A DNA stretch of 64,000 nucleotides from Burkholderiales bacterium (GCA_026416295.1 JAOAFL010000118.1:1-64000), one strand, 5' to 3'. Numbered from the stretch's first letter, positions 1 to 14,932 are shown. Program-made: numbers and translations. The notes: generated by a model not told the origin, from the sequence alone.

Positions 1-2286
<2,286 letters not shown>

Positions 2287-2311
2287 CGCGCGCGCGGCGG
2301 ACGCGATCCGC

Positions 2312-5300
2312 TCACGCCGCCAGCTCCTCGCGCATGCGCAGCGCCTCGGCGACGTCGACCGCGACCACGCGCGAGACGCCCGATTCCGGCATCGTCACGC
2401 CGATCAGATGACTCGCCATCTCCATCGTGATCTTGTTGTGCGTGATGAACAGGAACTGCGTCTGCGCCGACATGCGCTTGACCAGCTCGCAGAAGCGCAG
2501 CGTGTTCGCATCGTCGAGCGGCGCATCGACCTCGTCGAGCAGGCAGAAGGGTGCCGGATTGAGCTGAAACAGCGCGAACACGAGCGCGATCGCGGTGAGC
2601 GCCTTCTCGCCGCCGGACAGAAGATGAATCGTGCTGTTGCGCTTGCCCGGCGGCTGCGCGACGACCTGCACGCCGGCGTCGAGGATCTCTTCGCCGGTCA
2701 GCACGAGCCGCGCCTCGCCCCCGCCGAAGAGCTGCGGAAACAGCGTGCCGAAATGGCCGTTGACCGCGTCGAACGTCTCGCGCAGCAGCTCGCGCGTTTC
2801 GCGGTCGATGCGCCGGATCGCGTCCTCGAGCGTTTTGGCCGCTTCCTCGAGGTCTGCGCTCTGCGCGTCGAGGAATTGCTTGCGCTCGCGCGCGGCGGCG
2901 AGCTCCTCGAGCGCCGCGAGGTTGACCGCCCCGAGGTCGGCGAGCGCCTGCGCCGCGCGCGCGATCTCGGTCTGCAGGCTCGCCGGCCGCGGTGCGCCCG
3001 CTTCGGCCTGCGCAAGCTGCGCCTCGTCGGCGCCCGACTCGGCAAGCTGTGCCGCGAACTGCTCGAGCGAAAGGCGCGCGGCCTGCTCCTTCAGGCGCAA
3101 CTCTTCCAGACTTTCGCGCAGCGGGGCGCACGCGGCCTGCCGCCGCAGCCGCTCCTCGTCCAGGGCGCGCAGCGCGCTCGCGGCCGCCTCGAGCGTCGCG
3201 CGTGCCTCGGCGAGCGACTGCTCGCGCGCAAGACGCGCCTCGACCGCGGCGGCGAGCGCGTCGCGCAAGGCGGGAATCGGGTCGCGCGCGAGCTCGGCGT
3301 CGAGCCGCGCAGCCTCGCGCTCGGCGGCGTCGATCTGCGCGTCGATCAGCTTGACCGCGCCGTCCAGCTCGCCGATCTTGGCCGCCGCCTCGCGCTCGGC
3401 GAAGCGCGCCTCCTGCGCGGCGCGCTCGGCCGAGGCGGCGCGCTCGCGCTGCTCGGCGAGCGCCGCCGCGGCGGCGTCGTAGGCGGCCTGCGCCTCGGCG
3501 AGCGCGTCGCGTGCGCCCGCGATGTTCGCCGCAAGGCGCGCAAGCGCCGCGCCGGCGGCCGCGAGGCGCGCTTCGTCGGCCGCCTGCGCCTCGGCGATTT
3601 CGCCGAGCTCGCGCTGGATCTGCGCGCTGCGCTCGCGCCAGCGCTCGCGCGCCTGGCGCAGCGTGAGCGCCGCGATTTCGCTCGCGTGCCGCTCGCGCTC
3701 GTGTTCGGCGATGCGCGCGCGCGCGTGCTCGAGCGCGGCGAGCCGTTCGGCGAGCGCAGCGTCGCAGGCCGCAAGGTGTGCGCGCGCCGCCTGCGCCGCG
3801 CGCGCGAGCTCGGCGACGCGACCCTCGAGCGCGTCGATTTCGGCCTGACGCGCGAGCATGCCGGCGTCGGCCGCGTCCGGCGCATGCAGCGCGAGCGTGT
3901 GCGCGGTGTACCGATGGCCTGCCCGGTCGACGTAGAAGGCGCCGGGGGCGAGCGCCGCGAGCGCGCTCGCGTCCGGCCGGCCTTCGCAGACGATCGCCCC
4001 GGCGAGCCATTCGCCGACCGCGTGCGCGAGCGCCGCGTCGGCGCAATGCACCTTCGCCGCGAGCGACGCGGCAGGCGGCACCGGCGCAGGGAGGTCGCTA
4101 GGCGCATAGAAGCTCGCCTTGACCGGGGGCGCTTCGTCGCCGAGGGCCCGGAGCGCCGCCGCCTCGCCCGCCTCCAGCGCGTGCAACCGCTCGCGCAGCA
4201 CCGACTCGACGGCCGTCTCCCAGCCGGGCTCGATGCGGATGCGCTGCCATAGGCGCGGCAGCGCCGCAAGGCCCTTGCGCTCGAGCCATTCGGCGAGCGG
4301 CGCGTTCGCCTCCGCCTGCGCCTGGACCTGCACGAGCGTGTCGCGCTGCGCGGCGGCGGCGGCGTGCGCCCGCACCGCCTGCTCGAGCGCGCGCGCCGCC
4401 TGCGCCTTCGCCGCCTCGGCGGCGGCCGCTTCCTCGTGCGCCTGCTCGAGGGCGCGCTGCGCCTCGGCGATCGCCGCGCCGAGCGCGGCGATGCGCGCCT
4501 CGCTTTCGGCGATCGCGTCCGCGGGCGGCTCGACGAGTTCGGCGAGCTCGGCCTGCAGGCGCGCGCGCCGCGCCTCGAGCGACTCGAGCGCGCGGCGCAG
4601 GTGCACCGCCGCCTGCTCTTCGAGCTGCGCGGCGCCCTCTTCGCGCGCGAGCGCGGCGCGTGCGGCCGCGAGCTGCTCCTGCGCCGCGCGGTACGCCCGC
4701 TCGGCCTGCGGCAGGCGGGCGGTCTCGGCCGCGCTCGCCTCGGCCGTTCGCGCCGCGGCGTCGCGCCGCTCGGCGTGGCGCGCGACCCACGCGTGCAACG
4801 ACTGCGTGAGCTGCGCGCGCTGCTCGCGCGCGCTGTCGAGCTGCGCGCGTCGCTCGCGGCGTCGCGCCGCGAGGCTCTCGCGCGCGGCTTCGGCGTGGCG
4901 CAGCTCCGCCTCGTGGCGCGCGACTTCGGCGTTCGCGCCGTAGAGCGCGGCTTGCGCGGCGTTCAGGCGTTCGGCGGCCTCGTCGTGCGCGCTGCGCGCC
5001 TGCGCAAGGCGCCCCTCGAGCGCGCGCAGCTGCGCGGTCTCCGCCTCGAGCGCCGCTTCGGTGCGCGCGATCGCCTCGGCGTGGCGCGCCCGCTCGGCGG
5101 CGGCGTCGCGCCGGCGCAGGTACCAGAGCAGCTGCTGCTTGACGCGCAGTTCCTGCTGCAGTTCGCGGTAGCGCGCGGCGACCTTCGCCTGTGCCTCGAG
5201 CTTTTCGATCTGCGCCCCGAGTTCGGCGCGGATGTCGGTCACGCGCGCGAGGTTTTCGCGCGTGTCGGCGAGCCGACGCTCGGTCTCCTTGCGGCGCTCG

Positions 5301-5821
5301 CGGTAGCGCGACACGCCGGCCGCCTCCTCCAGGAACACGCGCAACTCCTCGGGGCGCGCCTCGATCACGCGCGAGATCATGCCCTGCTCGATGATCGCGT
5401 AGGCGCGCGGCCCGAGCCCGGTGCCGAGGAACATGTCGGTGATGTCGCGCCGGCGCACCGGGGTGCCGTTGATGAAGTAGGACGATTCGCCGTCGCGCTG
5501 GATCACGCGCTTGACCGAGATCTCGGCGTAGCGCGACCACGGCCCGCCGATGCGCCCGAGAGAATTGTCGAACAGCAGCTCGACGGCGGCGCGCGCGAGC
5601 GGCTGGCGGTTCGCCGCGCCGTTGAAGATCACGTCCTGCATCGAGTCGCCGCGCAGCGCGGCGGCGCGCATTTCGCCGAGCACCCAACGCACCGCGTCGA
5701 TCACGTTCGACTTGCCGCAGCCGTTGGGACCGACGACGCCGACGAGGTTGCCGGGCAGGTGGATGACGGTCGGATCGACGAACGACTTGAAGCCGGACAG
5801 CCTGATCTGGGTGAGACGCAC
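2312..5821 (-). CDS. smc: Chromosome segregation protein SMC
   Basis: [18 protein letters not shown] start, Walker [23 protein letters not shown], long coiled coils, [17 protein letters not shown] signature, [13 protein letters not shown] Walker B. Likely start is GTG 5821 (ORF extends to 5881). Confidence 0.95.
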   Translation of the reverse strand: MRLTQIRLSGFKSFVDPTVIHLPGNLVGVVGPNGCGKSNVIDAVRWVLGEMRAAALRGDSMQDVIFNGAANRQPLARAAVELLFDNSLGRIGGPWSRYAEISVKRVIQRDGESSYFINGTPVRRRDITDMFLGTGLGPRAYAIIEQGMISRVIEARPEELRVFLEEAAGVSRYRERRKETERRLADTRENLARVTDIRAELGAQIEKLEAQAKVAARYRELQQELRVKQQLLWYLRRRDAAAERARHAEAIARTEAALEAETAQLRALEGRLAQARSAHDEAAERLNAAQAALYGANAEVARHEAELRHAEAARESLAARRRERRAQLDSAREQRAQLTQSLHAWVARHAERRDAAARTAEASAAETARLPQAERAYRAAQEQLAAARAALAREEGAAQLEEQAAVHLRRALESLEARRARLQAELAELVEPPADAIAESEARIAALGAAIAEAQRALEQAHEEAAAAEAAKAQAARALEQAVRAHAAAAAQRDTLVQVQAQAEANAPLAEWLERKGLAALPRLWQRIRIEPGWETAVESVLRERLHALEAGEAAALRALGDEAPPVKASFYAPSDLPAPVPPAASLAAKVHCADAALAHAVGEWLAGAIVCEGRPDASALAALAPGAFYVDRAGHRYTAHTLALHAPDAADAGMLARQAEIDALEGRVAELARAAQAARAHLAACDAALAERLAALEHARARIAEHERERHASEIAALTLRQARERWRERSAQIQRELGEIAEAQAADEARLAAAGAALARLAANIAGARDALAEAQAAYDAAAAALAEQRERAASAERAAQEARFAEREAAAKIGELDGAVKLIDAQIDAAEREAARLDAELARDPIPALRDALAAAVEARLAREQSLAEARATLEAAASALRALDEERLRRQAACAPLRESLEELRLKEQAARLSLEQFAAQLAESGADEAQLAQAEAGAPRPASLQTEIARAAQALADLGAVNLAALEELAAARERKQFLDAQSADLEEAAKTLEDAIRRIDRETRELLRETFDAVNGHFGTLFPQLFGGGEARLVLTGEEILDAGVQVVAQPPGKRNSTIHLLSGGEKALTAIALVFALFQLNPAPFCLLDEVDAPLDDANTLRFCELVKRMSAQTQFLFITHNKITMEMASHLIGVTMPESGVSRVVAVDVAEALRMREELAA

Positions 5822-5892
5822 GGACGGTGTCGCGTTTTCGGGGGATGATACCATCTGCGCCTTCGCACTTTCGCCGCGCACCGAGTCGCCGC

Positions 5893-6267
5893 ATGCCTTC
5901 GAAACCGAGCCGGCGCCTGCAGACGTTCGCCAATCCGGCGCCCGAGCGCGACTATCGCATCCGCATGGAGATTCCGGAGTTCACCTGCCTGTGTCCGATG
6001 ACCGGACAGCCGGATTTCGCCACGCTCGAGCTCGAGTACGTGCCCGATCGGCTGTGCGTGGAGCTGAAGTCGCTGAAGCTCTACGTCTGGTCCTGGCGCG
6101 ACACCGGCGCGTTCCACGAGGCGGTCACCAACCGCATCCTCGACGATCTGGTGGCGGCGACGCGGCCGCGCTACATGCGTCTGGCGGCGCGTTTCAACGT
6201 GCGCGGCGGTATCGCGACCTCGGTGATCGCCGAATACCGCAAACGCGGATGGAAGCCGGCAGCGTGA
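5893..6267 (+). CDS. queF: NADPH-dependent 7-cyano-7-deazaguanine reductase
   Basis: [23 protein letters not shown] and [31 protein letters not shown] are QueF motifs. Confidence 0.93.
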   Translation: MPSKPSRRLQTFANPAPERDYRIRMEIPEFTCLCPMTGQPDFATLELEYVPDRLCVELKSLKLYVWSWRDTGAFHEAVTNRILDDLVAATRPRYMRLAARFNVRGGIATSVIAEYRKRGWKPAA

Positions 6268-6286
6268 GCCGAACGCGGCCGCCAAG

Positions 6287-7480
6287 ATGAACCCGCTGCT
6301 CGCACGGCTGCAGCCCTACCCGTTCGACCGCCTGCGCGCGCTCGTCGCCGGCGTCGCGCCGAACGCGGCGCTCGCGCGCCTCGACCTCTCGATCGGCGAG
6401 CCGCAGCATCCGACACCGGCGCTCGTCAAGACCGCGCTCGCCGACGCGCTCGACGGTCTGGCGACGTACCCGCGTACCGCGGGCACGCGCGAGCTGCGCG
6501 AGGCGATCGCCGCCTGGATCGCGCGCCGCTACGCGCCGGCGACCGTGGATCCGGAGACCGAGGTGCTGCCGGCGAACGGCTCGCGCGAGGCGCTGTTCGC
6601 GTTCGCGCAGGCGGTGGTCGATCCCGACGGCGGCCGCGCCCGCGTCGCCTGCCCGAACCCCTTCTACCAGATCTACGAGGGCGCGGCGCTGCTCGCCGGC
6701 GCGCAGCCGGTGTTCCTGAACACCGTCGCAGCGAACGGGTTCCGCATGGATCTTTCGGCGCTCGATGCGCACACCTGGCGCGCGGTGAAGCTGATGTACG
6801 TCTGTTCCCCGGCCAATCCGAGCGGCACGGTGCTCGATCTGGACGACTGGCGGCAGATCTTCGAGATGTCGGACCGCTACGGCTTCGTCGTCGCCGCCGA
6901 CGAGTGCTATTCGGAGATCTATCCGGACGAAGGGCGGCCGCCGCTCGGGGCGCTCGCGGCGGCCGCGCAGCTCGGTCGACGCGGGTATCCGCGCCTTGCG
7001 GTGTTCTCGAGCCTGTCGAAGCGGTCGAACGCGCCCGGCCTGCGCTCGGGGTTCGTCGCCGGCGACGCGCGGCTGCTCGCGGCCTTTCTGCGTTACCGGA
7101 CGTATCACGGCTCGGCGATGAGCCTCGCGGTGCAGCGCGCCTCGATCGCCGCGTGGGGCGACGAAGCGCATGTGCGCGAGAACCGGCGACTGTACGCGCA
7201 GAAGTTCGACGCGGCGTTCGCGACGCTCAGGCCGCCGCTCGCGGCGCACCGCCCCGCGGGCGCGTTCTACCTGTGGCTGCGCGTGCCGGGCGACGACGCC
7301 GAGTTCGCGCGCGAGCTGTACCGTCACTATAATGTGCTCGTGCTGCCGGGAAGCTTCCTTGCGCGGGAGGCGCACGGCGAGAACCCCGGTCGCGGCCATG
7401 TCCGCGCGGCGCTGGTCGCGCCGCTCGCCGACTGCGTCGAAGCGCTCGCCCGCATGAACGAGTTCGCCGCCCGACTCTGA
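6287..7480 (+). CDS. dapC: N-succinyldiaminopimelate aminotransferase
   Basis: Class I/II aminotransferase; [56 protein letters not shown]; adjacent to dapD. Confidence 0.9.
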   Translation: MNPLLARLQPYPFDRLRALVAGVAPNAALARLDLSIGEPQHPTPALVKTALADALDGLATYPRTAGTRELREAIAAWIARRYAPATVDPETEVLPANGSREALFAFAQAVVDPDGGRARVACPNPFYQIYEGAALLAGAQPVFLNTVAANGFRMDLSALDAHTWRAVKLMYVCSPANPSGTVLDLDDWRQIFEMSDRYGFVVAADECYSEIYPDEGRPPLGALAAAAQLGRRGYPRLAVFSSLSKRSNAPGLRSGFVAGDARLLAAFLRYRTYHGSAMSLAVQRASIAAWGDEAHVRENRRLYAQKFDAAFATLRPPLAAHRPAGAFYLWLRVPGDDAEFARELYRHYNVLVLPGSFLAREAHGENPGRGHVRAALVAPLADCVEALARMNEFAARL

Positions 7481-8307
7481 TGTCGTTCGCCGCCGCCCGG
7501 ACCGTGATCGACGAGGCCTGGGAAAGGCGCGCCGAGCTTTCGCCCGCCGGCGCGCCCGCCGAGCTGCGCGACGCGGTCGAGACCGTGATCGCCGCGCTCG
7601 ACGCCGGGCGGCTGCGCGTCGCGGAAAAAACGGCCGAAGGCTGGATCACGCACCAGTGGCTGAAGAAGGCGGTGCTGCTGTCGTTTCGCCTGCACGACAA
7701 CCGGCTCGTACCGGGAGGGTGGACGAACTATTACGACAAGGTCGCGGCGAAGTTCGCCGATTACGACGGGGCGCGCTTCGCCGCCGCCGGCGTGCGCGTC
7801 GTGCCGCCCGCGGTGGTGCGCCGCGGCGCGTACGTGGCGAAAAACGCGGTACTGATGCCCTGCTACGTCAACATCGGCGCCTACGTCGACGAAGGCACGA
7901 TGGTGGACACCTGGGCGACCGTCGGTTCGTGCGCGCAGATCGGCAGGAACGTGCACCTGTCGGGCGGCGTCGGCATCGGCGGGGTGCTCGAGCCGCTGCA
8001 GGCGAATCCGGTGATCGTCGAGGACAACTGCTTCATCGGCGCGCGCTCCGAGATCGTCGAAGGCGTGATCGTCGAGGAAAACAGCGTGATCTCGATGGGC
8101 GTGTACCTCGGCGCGAGCACGCGCATCTACGACCGCGAGACGGGGACGGTGCTCTACGGCCGCGTGCCGGCCGGCTCGGTGGTGGTGCCCGGCACGCTGC
8201 CCGCGCCCGACGGACGCTACGCGCTCTACTGCGCGGTGATCGTGAAGAGGGTGGACGCGAAGACCCGGGCGAAGACCAGCCTGAACGAGCTGCTGCGCGG
8301 CGACTAG
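7480..8307 (+). CDS. dapD: 2,3,4,5-tetrahydropyridine-2,6-dicarboxylate N-succinyltransferase
   Basis: Left-handed beta-helix hexapeptide repeats; [51 protein letters not shown]. Confidence 0.97.
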   Translation: MSFAAARTVIDEAWERRAELSPAGAPAELRDAVETVIAALDAGRLRVAEKTAEGWITHQWLKKAVLLSFRLHDNRLVPGGWTNYYDKVAAKFADYDGARFAAAGVRVVPPAVVRRGAYVAKNAVLMPCYVNIGAYVDEGTMVDTWATVGSCAQIGRNVHLSGGVGIGGVLEPLQANPVIVEDNCFIGARSEIVEGVIVEENSVISMGVYLGASTRIYDRETGTVLYGRVPAGSVVVPGTLPAPDGRYALYCAVIVKRVDAKTRAKTSLNELLRGD

Positions 8308-8335
8308 CGCGGCGCGCGCGAGGCGGAGGACGGCA

Positions 8336-9520
8336 ATGTCAGCGATGAAGCGGCTGTTCCATCTCATGGCCGAAAAGAAGGCCTCGGACATCTTTCTCTC
8401 GGTGGGCTCGCCGATCCACATCAAGATCAACGGCGTCGCGATGCCGGTCAACCAGACGGTGCTGAACGCCGACGCGGTGCGCCAGCTCCTCTACGAAGTG
8501 CTCACCGAGCGCCAGATCCGCGAGTACGAGGAGGAGCTGGAGCTGAACACCGCCTACGCGCTCGAGGGCGTCGGCTCGTTCCGCATCAGCGCGTTCCGCC
8601 AGAAGGGAACGCCCGCGGTGGCGGTGCGCTACATCCCCGCCGAGATCCCGCCGCTCGACTCGCTCGGGCTGCCCGAGGTGCTGAAGGAAATCATCATGCA
8701 GAAGCGCGGGCTGATCCTGATGGTCGGCGCGACCGGTTCGGGCAAGTCCACGTCGCTTGCGGCGATGCTCGACTACCGCAACGAGCGAAGATCGGGACAC
8801 ATCCTGACGCTCGAGGACCCGATCGAATTCGTCTTCAAGAACAAGAAGTCGATCGTCAACCAGCGCGAGGTCGGCACCGATACCAAGGCGTTCGAAATCG
8901 CGCTGAAGAACGCGCTGCGCCAGGCGCCCGACTGCATCCTGATCGGCGAGATCCGCGACCGGGCGACGATGACGATGGCGCTGCAGTACGCGCAGTCGGG
9001 GCATCTGACGCTCGCCACCCTGCACGCGAACAACAGCTATCACGCGATGAACCGGATCATCTCGTTTTATCCGCTGGAGAACCGCCCGACGCTGCTCCTC
9101 GACCTGTCGGCGTCGCTGCAGGCGATCGTGTCGCAGCGCCTGGTGCGCACCAAGACCGGCACCCGCAAGGCGGCGGTCGAGGTATTGCTCAACACCCGGC
9201 ATGTGGCCGAGCTGATCGAAAAGGGCGAGATCAACGAGATCAAGGAAGCGATGGAAAAAAGCATGGCGCCGGGCTCCCAGACCTTCGAGCAGGCGCTGTT
9301 CAAGCTGTTCATGGACGGCCACATCTCGCAGGAGGAGGCGCTCGCGAACGCCGACTCGGCGACCAACATGCTGTGGCTGATCAACCAGGCGACCGCCGGC
9401 CAGATCTCCGGACAGACGCCGCCGCCTGCAGCCGCGTCGCGCGAGGAAAAGAAGGAAGGGTTGCTCGGCGGCGCGGGCGGCGCCTCCTTCAGCGACATCA
9501 AGATCGACGTCAGCGCCTAG
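8336..9520 (+). CDS. pilU: PilT/PilU-type twitching motility ATPase, probably PilU
   Basis: Walker A VGATGSGKSTSLAAMLDYRN, LTLEDPIEFVF, QAPDCILIGEIRDRATM, AQSGHLTLATLHANN. Confidence 0.88.
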   Translation: MSAMKRLFHLMAEKKASDIFLSVGSPIHIKINGVAMPVNQTVLNADAVRQLLYEVLTERQIREYEEELELNTAYALEGVGSFRISAFRQKGTPAVAVRYIPAEIPPLDSLGLPEVLKEIIMQKRGLILMVGATGSGKSTSLAAMLDYRNERRSGHILTLEDPIEFVFKNKKSIVNQREVGTDTKAFEIALKNALRQAPDCILIGEIRDRATMTMALQYAQSGHLTLATLHANNSYHAMNRIISFYPLENRPTLLLDLSASLQAIVSQRLVRTKTGTRKAAVEVLLNTRHVAELIEKGEINEIKEAMEKSMAPGSQTFEQALFKLFMDGHISQEEALANADSATNMLWLINQATAGQISGQTPPPAAASREEKKEGLLGGAGGASFSDIKIDVSA

Positions 9521-9538
9521 CGCGCCGCGGTTCGCCCC

Positions 9539-10666
9539 CTGGACAGCCCGCTCGAGCTCGCGAAGGCGCTGATCGCGCGCCCGTCGGTGACGCCGCAGGA
9601 CGCCGGCTGTCAGGCGCTCCTCGCCGAGCGGCTCGCGCGCGCCGGTTTCCGCGCCGAGCCGATGCCCTGCGGGGCGGTCGCGAACCTCTGGCTGCGCCGC
9701 GGCGAGGCGGCGCCGGTGTTCTGCTTCGCCGGCCACACCGACGTCGTGCCGCCGGGCCCGATCGACCGATGGACGAGCGACCCGTTCGTCCCCACCGTGC
9801 GGGACGGGCGCCTCTACGGGCGGGGCGCCGCGGACATGAAGTCCTCGATCGCGGCGTTCGTCGTCGCCGCCGAGGCGTTCGTGCGCGAACATCCGCGCCA
9901 CCGGGGCTCGATCGCGCTGCTGCTCACTTCCGACGAGGAGGGCCCTGCGGTCGACGGGACGGTGCGCGTCGTCGAGCGGCTCAAGGCGCGCGGCGAACGG
10001 CTCGACTGGTGCATCGTCGGCGAACCGTCCTCGGCGCGCGTACTCGGCGACACCGTACGCATCGGACGGCGCGGCTCGCTCTCGGTGCGGCTGACGGTTC
10101 ACGGCGTGCAGGGCCACGTCGCCTACCCCGAGCAGGTGCGCAATCCGATCCACCTGCTCGCCCCGGCGCTCGCCGAGATCGTCGCGACGCGCTGGGACGA
10201 GGGCAACGACGCATTCCCGCCGACCAGTTTCCAGGTCTCGAACCTCGCCGCCGGCACCGGCGCGGAGAACGTCGTACCGGGCAGCGCGACGCTGCTCGCC
10301 AATTTCCGGTTCTCGACCGCGAGCACCGAAGCGTCGCTGCGCGAGCGCTTCGAGGCGATCCTGCGCCGACACGGCCTCGAGTACGCGATCGACTGGACGC
10401 TCGGCGGCCGGCCGTTTCTGTCGGCGCGCGGCGAGCTGTTCGAGGCGGTGCGCCGCGCGGTGGCGGCGCACGCCGGGGTCGAACCGCAGGCGTCGACCGG
10501 CGGCGGCACGTCCGACGGTCGGTTCATCGTGGACATCTGCCCGCAGGTCGTCGAGCTCGGACCGGTCAACGCGAGCATCCACAAGCTCGACGAGCACGTC
10601 GAGCTGCGGGCGCTCGAGCAGCTCGCGCGCATCTACTGCGACGTGCTGCGCGCGCTGCTCGCGTGA
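9539..10666 (+). CDS. dapE: Succinyl-diaminopimelate desuccinylase
   Basis: [75 protein letters not shown]. Start placed at a CTG because the family N-terminus begins there. Confidence 0.93.
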   Translation: MDSPLELAKALIARPSVTPQDAGCQALLAERLARAGFRAEPMPCGAVANLWLRRGEAAPVFCFAGHTDVVPPGPIDRWTSDPFVPTVRDGRLYGRGAADMKSSIAAFVVAAEAFVREHPRHRGSIALLLTSDEEGPAVDGTVRVVERLKARGERLDWCIVGEPSSARVLGDTVRIGRRGSLSVRLTVHGVQGHVAYPEQVRNPIHLLAPALAEIVATRWDEGNDAFPPTSFQVSNLAAGTGAENVVPGSATLLANFRFSTASTEASLRERFEAILRRHGLEYAIDWTLGGRPFLSARGELFEAVRRAVAAHAGVEPQASTGGGTSDGRFIVDICPQVVELGPVNASIHKLDEHVELRALEQLARIYCDVLRALLA

Positions 10667-11517
10667 CCGCGGGCGACATGGTCGCGGCGCTCGCGCGGCG
10701 TTTCCGCGCCGCGCGGCTGCATTTCGGCCACGGCACCGCGTGCGCGCGCGACGAGGCGGCGTGGCTGGTCGCGCACGCGACCGGCGCGCCCCCGGCGTCG
10801 CTCGATCCGCGCGCGCGCATCGGCGCCGAGCAGGCGCGCAGGATCCGGGCGCTCGCCGCGCGCCGTATCCGCGAGCGCATCCCGCTCGCCTACCTCCTCG
10901 GCGAGGCATGGCTCGCGGGGCGGCGCTTCTACGTCGATCGCCGCGTGATCATCCCCCGCTCCTTCATTTCGGAGCTGCTCGCCGGAGATCTGCGCCACTG
11001 GCTTCAGCGGCCGGTCGGCCGCGTCCTCGACCTCGGCACCGGCTCGGGCTGTCTTGCCGTGCTCGCGGCGCTCGCGTTCCCGAAGGCGCGCGTGGACGCG
11101 ACCGACGTCTCGGCCGACGCGCTCGAGGTCGCGCGGCGCAACGTGCGCCGCCATCGCCTGACGCGTCGTGTGCGCCTGATCCGTTCGGATCTGTTCGGCG
11201 CGCTCGGGCGGCGGCGCTACGATCTCATCCTCGCCAACCCGCCCTACGTGCCGGCGCGCACGATGCGACGGCTGCCGCCGGAGTACGACTACGAGCCGCG
11301 TCTTGCGCTCGACGGGGGGCGCGACGGGCTGGCGTACGTACGCCGCATCCTCGCGGGGGCGCGCGCGCACCTTTCGCCGCGCGGGCTGCTCGTGTGCGAA
11401 GCGGGCGACGCCCGGCGCGCGCTCGAGCGCGCCTATCCGCGCACGCCGTTCGCGTGGCCGGAGGTGTCGGAGCCCGGCACCGTGTTCGTGCTGGTGCGCG
11501 AGGCGATCCCCGCGTAG
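10663..11517 (+). CDS. prmB: 50S ribosomal protein L3 N5-glutamine methyltransferase
   Basis: SAM motif [21 protein letters not shown] motif [14 protein letters not shown]; 4-bp GTGA overlap with dapE. Confidence 0.9.
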   Translation: MTAGDMVAALARRFRAARLHFGHGTACARDEAAWLVAHATGAPPASLDPRARIGAEQARRIRALAARRIRERIPLAYLLGEAWLAGRRFYVDRRVIIPRSFISELLAGDLRHWLQRPVGRVLDLGTGSGCLAVLAALAFPKARVDATDVSADALEVARRNVRRHRLTRRVRLIRSDLFGALGRRRYDLILANPPYVPARTMRRLPPEYDYEPRLALDGGRDGLAYVRRILAGARAHLSPRGLLVCEAGDARRALERAYPRTPFAWPEVSEPGTVFVLVREAIPA

Positions 11518-11533
11518 CGCCACCGGAAAAAGA

Positions 11534-11609
11534 TGGGGTGGCCGATGGGACTCGAACCCACAACAACCGGAATCACAATCCGGGACTCTACCGTTGAGCT
11601 ACGGCCACC
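11534..11609 (-). tRNA. tRNA-His(GTG)
   Basis: Cloverleaf read by eye on minus strand; G-1 and C73, anticodon loop ATTGTGA, T arm GGGTTCGAGTCCC, encoded CCA. Confidence 0.95.
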
Positions 11610-11646
11610 GTCGGTCGCGCACCCGCCCGCGGTTCCGCCGGGCGAC

Positions 11647-11723
11647 TGGCCTGCCCGGCGGGGATCGAACCCACAACCCCCAGCTTAGAAGGCTGGTGCT
11701 CTATCCGGTTGAGCTACGGGCAG
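11647..11723 (-). tRNA. tRNA-Arg(TCT)
   Basis: Anticodon stem-loop CCAGC-CTTCTAA-GCTGG, T arm GGGTTCGATCCCC, encoded CCA. Confidence 0.95.
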
Positions 11724-11743
11724 CTCGCGCTCGCCGTCGGGCG

Positions 11744-11820
11744 TGGTCGGGGTGGGGAGATTCGAACTCCCGACATCCTGCTCCCAAAGCAGGCGCGCTG
11801 CCAGGCTGCGCCACACCCCG
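11744..11820 (-). tRNA. tRNA-Pro(TGG)
   Basis: Anticodon stem-loop CCTGC-TTTGGGA-GCAGG, T arm GAGTTCGAATCTC, encoded CCA. Confidence 0.95.
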
Positions 11821-11852
11821 CGAAGCGGGCGCCAATGATACCCTCTTTCGGC

Positions 11853-11881
11853 TTGCTCCGGGGGGGCTTTTCTGCTACAAA
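11853..11881 (+). promoter_or_regulatory. Candidate sigma70-type promoter of dksA
   Basis: TTGCTC-N17-TACAAA about 30 bp upstream of the dksA ATG. Confidence 0.5.
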
Positions 11882-11912
11882 GCCTGCTTCTTTTTTCGGC
11901 CCGAGAGCCTCG

Positions 11913-12338
11913 ATGGCGCTGGATGTGACGCGAAAGAACTTCACGCCCTACGTACCGAAGAAGGGCGAGGAGTACATGAACGCCCGGCAGCGGGCGCACT
12001 TCCGCAAGATCCTCGAGAATCTGCGCGCCGAGTTGTCGGCGGAGATCGACCGCACCGTGCACGCGATGCAGGAGGAAGCGACGGTATTCGCCGATCCGAA
12101 CGACCGCGCGAGCCAGGAATCGGACATGGCGCTCGAGCTGCGCAACCGTGACCGCGAGCGCAAGCTGATCAAAAAGATCGACGAAACCATCGCGCGTATC
12201 GACGCGAACGAATACGGCTACTGCGAAAGCTGCGGCGTCGAGATCGGCCTGAAACGCCTGGAAGCGCGCCCGACGGCCACGCTCTGCATCGACTGCAAGA
12301 CGCTCGACGAGCTGCGCGAGCGCCAGATCGCGAAGTAG
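11913..12338 (+). CDS. dksA: RNA polymerase-binding transcription factor DksA
   Basis: DPNDRASQESDMALELRNRDRERKLIKKIDE and zinc finger GYCESCGVEIGLKRLEARPTATLCIDCKTL. Confidence 0.97.
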   Translation: MALDVTRKNFTPYVPKKGEEYMNARQRAHFRKILENLRAELSAEIDRTVHAMQEEATVFADPNDRASQESDMALELRNRDRERKLIKKIDETIARIDANEYGYCESCGVEIGLKRLEARPTATLCIDCKTLDELRERQIAK

Positions 12339-12390
12339 CCGCCGGCGCGCGGCCGCCGCGCCGCCGGCGCGGCCGCGAGGCCACGTCCTC

Positions 12391-14499
12391 TCAGCCCTGT
12401 TTGGCGGTCGTCGGCTGCTCGTTCACCGCCTTCATCGAGAGGCGCACGCGGCCCTTGTCGTCGGCCTCGAGCACCTTCACGCGCACGATCTGACCTTCCT
12501 TGAGGTAGTCGGACACCGAGTTCACGCGCTCGTTGCTGATCTGCGAGATGTGCAGCAGGCCGTCGCGGCCCGGCATCAGCTGCACGATCGCACCGAAGTC
12601 GAGCAGACGCAGCACCGGTCCTTCGTAGATCTTGCCCACCTCGACGTCGGCGGTGAGTTCCTGGATCCGGCGGCGCGCCGCCTCCCCGCCTTCGGCCGAG
12701 ACGCAGGCGATCGAGATCGTGCCGTCGTCCTCGACCTCGATCGTGGTGCCGGTCTCCTCCTGGATGCCGCGGATCACCACGCCGCCCTTGCCGATCACGT
12801 CGCGGATCTTGTCCGGGTTGATCTTCATCTTGATGATGCGCGGCGCGTAGGTGGACAGTTCGCTGCGCGAGCCCTCGATCGCCTGGCGCATCAGCCCGAG
12901 GATGTGCAGCCGCGCCTCGCGCGCCTGCGCGAGCGCCACCCGCATGATCTCCTTGCTGATCGACTCGATCTTGAGGTCCATCTGCAGGGCGGTGATGCCT
13001 TTTTCGGTGCCGGCGACCTTGAAGTCCATGTCGCCGAGATGGTCCTCGTCGCCGAGGATGTCGGTGAGTACCGCGAAGCGGTTGCCTTCCTTGATGAGCC
13101 CCATCGCGACGCCGGCGACGTGCGCCTTGATCGGCACGCCCGCGTCCATCAGGGCGAGGCTGCCGCCGCAGACCGAGGCCATCGAGGACGAACCGTTCGA
13201 TTCGGTGATTTCCGACACCACGCGCAGCGAATAGCCGAACTCCTCGGGCGAGGGCAGCAGCGCCTCGAGCGCGCGCTTCGCGAGGCGCCCGTGGCCGATC
13301 TCGCGCCGCTTGGATGGCCCGAGTCGGCCGGTCTCGCCGGTCGCGTACGGCGGCATGTTGTAGTGGAGCATGAAGCGCTCGCGGTACTCGCCGGTGAGCG
13401 CGTCGATGATCTGCTCGTCGCGCCCGGTGCCGAGCGTGACGGTCACGAGCGCCTGCGTCTCGCCGCGGGTGAAGAGCGCCGAGCCGTGCGTGCGCGGCAG
13501 CACTCCGACGCGGATATGGATCGGCCGCACCGTGCGCGTGTCGCGGCCGTCGATGCGCGGCTCGCCCGCGAGGATCTGGCTGCGCACGATCCTCGCCTCG
13601 AGCGCCGAGATCATGTCGCGCACAACGTTCGCCGCCGGGCCGCCTTCGGTGCCCGCGCCGGTCGCCTCGAGCACCCGGCGGCGGATCGCCTCGAGCGCTT
13701 CGTTACGCGCCTGCTTCTGCCGCAGCGTGAACGCCTGGCGCAGGTCGGCTTCGGCCAGCTCGGCGATGCGTCGCTCGAGCGCCTCGTCGCGCGCCGGCGG
13801 CTGCCAGTCCCAGGCCGGCTTGCCGGCGATCTCCGCGAGCTCGTCGATCGCGCGGATCACCGCCTGCATCTGCTCGTGGCCGAAGACGATGCCGCCGAGC
13901 ATCCCCTCCTCGGAGAGTTCGCGCGCGTCCGATTCCACCATCAGCACGCCTTGATCGGTACCGGCGACGACCAGGTTCATCTGCGACTGCTTCAGCTGGC
14001 TCATGGTCGGATTGAGCACGTACTGGCCGTCGATGTAGCCGACGCGGCAGGCGCCGATCGGACCGTTGAACGGAATGCCCGAGAGCGTGAGCGCGGCGGA
14101 GGCGGCGATCATCGCCGGGATGTCCGAGTCCACCTCCGGGTTGAGCGACACCACGGTCGCCACCACCTGCACCTCGTTGTAGAAGCCGTCGGGGAAGAGC
14201 GGTCGGATCGGCCGGTCGATCAGCCGGCTGGTGAGGATTTCCTTTTCCGAGGGCCGTCCCTCGCGCTTGAAAAACCCGCCGGGGATCTTGCCGGCGGCGT
14301 AGGTCTTTTCGACGTAATCGACGGTGAGCGGGAAGAAGTCCTGGCCCGGGCGCGGCTGCTTGGCCGCGACCACCGTGGCGAGGACGACCGTGTCGTCGAT
14401 GGTGCACAGCACCGCACCGTGCGCCTGGCGCGCGATCTCGCCGGTTTCCAGCGTGACCTGGTGCTGGCCGTAGGTGAACGTCTTCTTGATCGGTGTCAA
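12391..14499 (-). CDS. pnp: Polyribonucleotide nucleotidyltransferase
   Basis: RNase PH domains, KH and S1 domains ([46 protein letters not shown]). TTG 14499 start preceded by AGAGGAAA. Confidence 0.97.
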   Translation of the reverse strand: MTPIKKTFTYGQHQVTLETGEIARQAHGAVLCTIDDTVVLATVVAAKQPRPGQDFFPLTVDYVEKTYAAGKIPGGFFKREGRPSEKEILTSRLIDRPIRPLFPDGFYNEVQVVATVVSLNPEVDSDIPAMIAASAALTLSGIPFNGPIGACRVGYIDGQYVLNPTMSQLKQSQMNLVVAGTDQGVLMVESDARELSEEGMLGGIVFGHEQMQAVIRAIDELAEIAGKPAWDWQPPARDEALERRIAELAEADLRQAFTLRQKQARNEALEAIRRRVLEATGAGTEGGPAANVVRDMISALEARIVRSQILAGEPRIDGRDTRTVRPIHIRVGVLPRTHGSALFTRGETQALVTVTLGTGRDEQIIDALTGEYRERFMLHYNMPPYATGETGRLGPSKRREIGHGRLAKRALEALLPSPEEFGYSLRVVSEITESNGSSSMASVCGGSLALMDAGVPIKAHVAGVAMGLIKEGNRFAVLTDILGDEDHLGDMDFKVAGTEKGITALQMDLKIESISKEIMRVALAQAREARLHILGLMRQAIEGSRSELSTYAPRIIKMKINPDKIRDVIGKGGVVIRGIQEETGTTIEVEDDGTISIACVSAEGGEAARRRIQELTADVEVGKIYEGPVLRLLDFGAIVQLMPGRDGLLHISQISNERVNSVSDYLKEGQIVRVKVLEADDKGRVRLSMKAVNEQPTTAKQG

Positions 14500-14580
14500 G
14501 GGGTTTCCTCTGTGTGCGTGCGAGCGCCTGCGGTGCGCTCCGTCGGGCGGGCGCACCGGCGGCGCATGCGGAGACGGGCG

Positions 14581-14850
14581 TTACTTGCGCAGACCAAGCC
14601 GGTCGATCACCGAGCGGTACTTTTCCGCGTCCTTCCGCTTCAGGTAATCGAGCAGCTTGCGCCGCTGGCTCACCAGCTTGAGCAGGCCGCGGCGCGAGTG
14701 CAGGTCCTTCGCGTGCGTCTTGAAATGCTCGCCGAGGCTGTTGATGCGCTCGGTGAGAAGCGCGATCTGCACTTCCGGCGACCCGGTGTCGTTCGCCGAA
14801 CGCTGAAACTGCTTCACGATGCGCTGTTTCTGCGCAACCTGTAAAGCCAT
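14581..14850 (-). CDS. rpsO: 30S ribosomal protein S15
   Basis: 89-aa S15: [52 protein letters not shown]. Confidence 0.98.
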   Translation of the reverse strand: MALQVAQKQRIVKQFQRSANDTGSPEVQIALLTERINSLGEHFKTHAKDLHSRRGLLKLVSQRRKLLDYLKRKDAEKYRSVIDRLGLRK

Positions 14851-14932
14851 GGATTCTCTCTCGTGGCTGTATTCCGCGGAACGCGGAATTTTAACCGGGA
14901 ACCGTGCGTTTTCACAAGTTTTGCCCGCTGCA

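Noticed and set aside
12339-12390. GC-rich inverted repeats between convergent dksA and pnp
   Set aside because: Could be a terminator, but there is no T-run on either strand and the base composition makes chance pairing likely.
12550-14844. 764-aa plus ORF
   Set aside because: Antisense to pnp; His/Arg/Asp-rich shadow frame.
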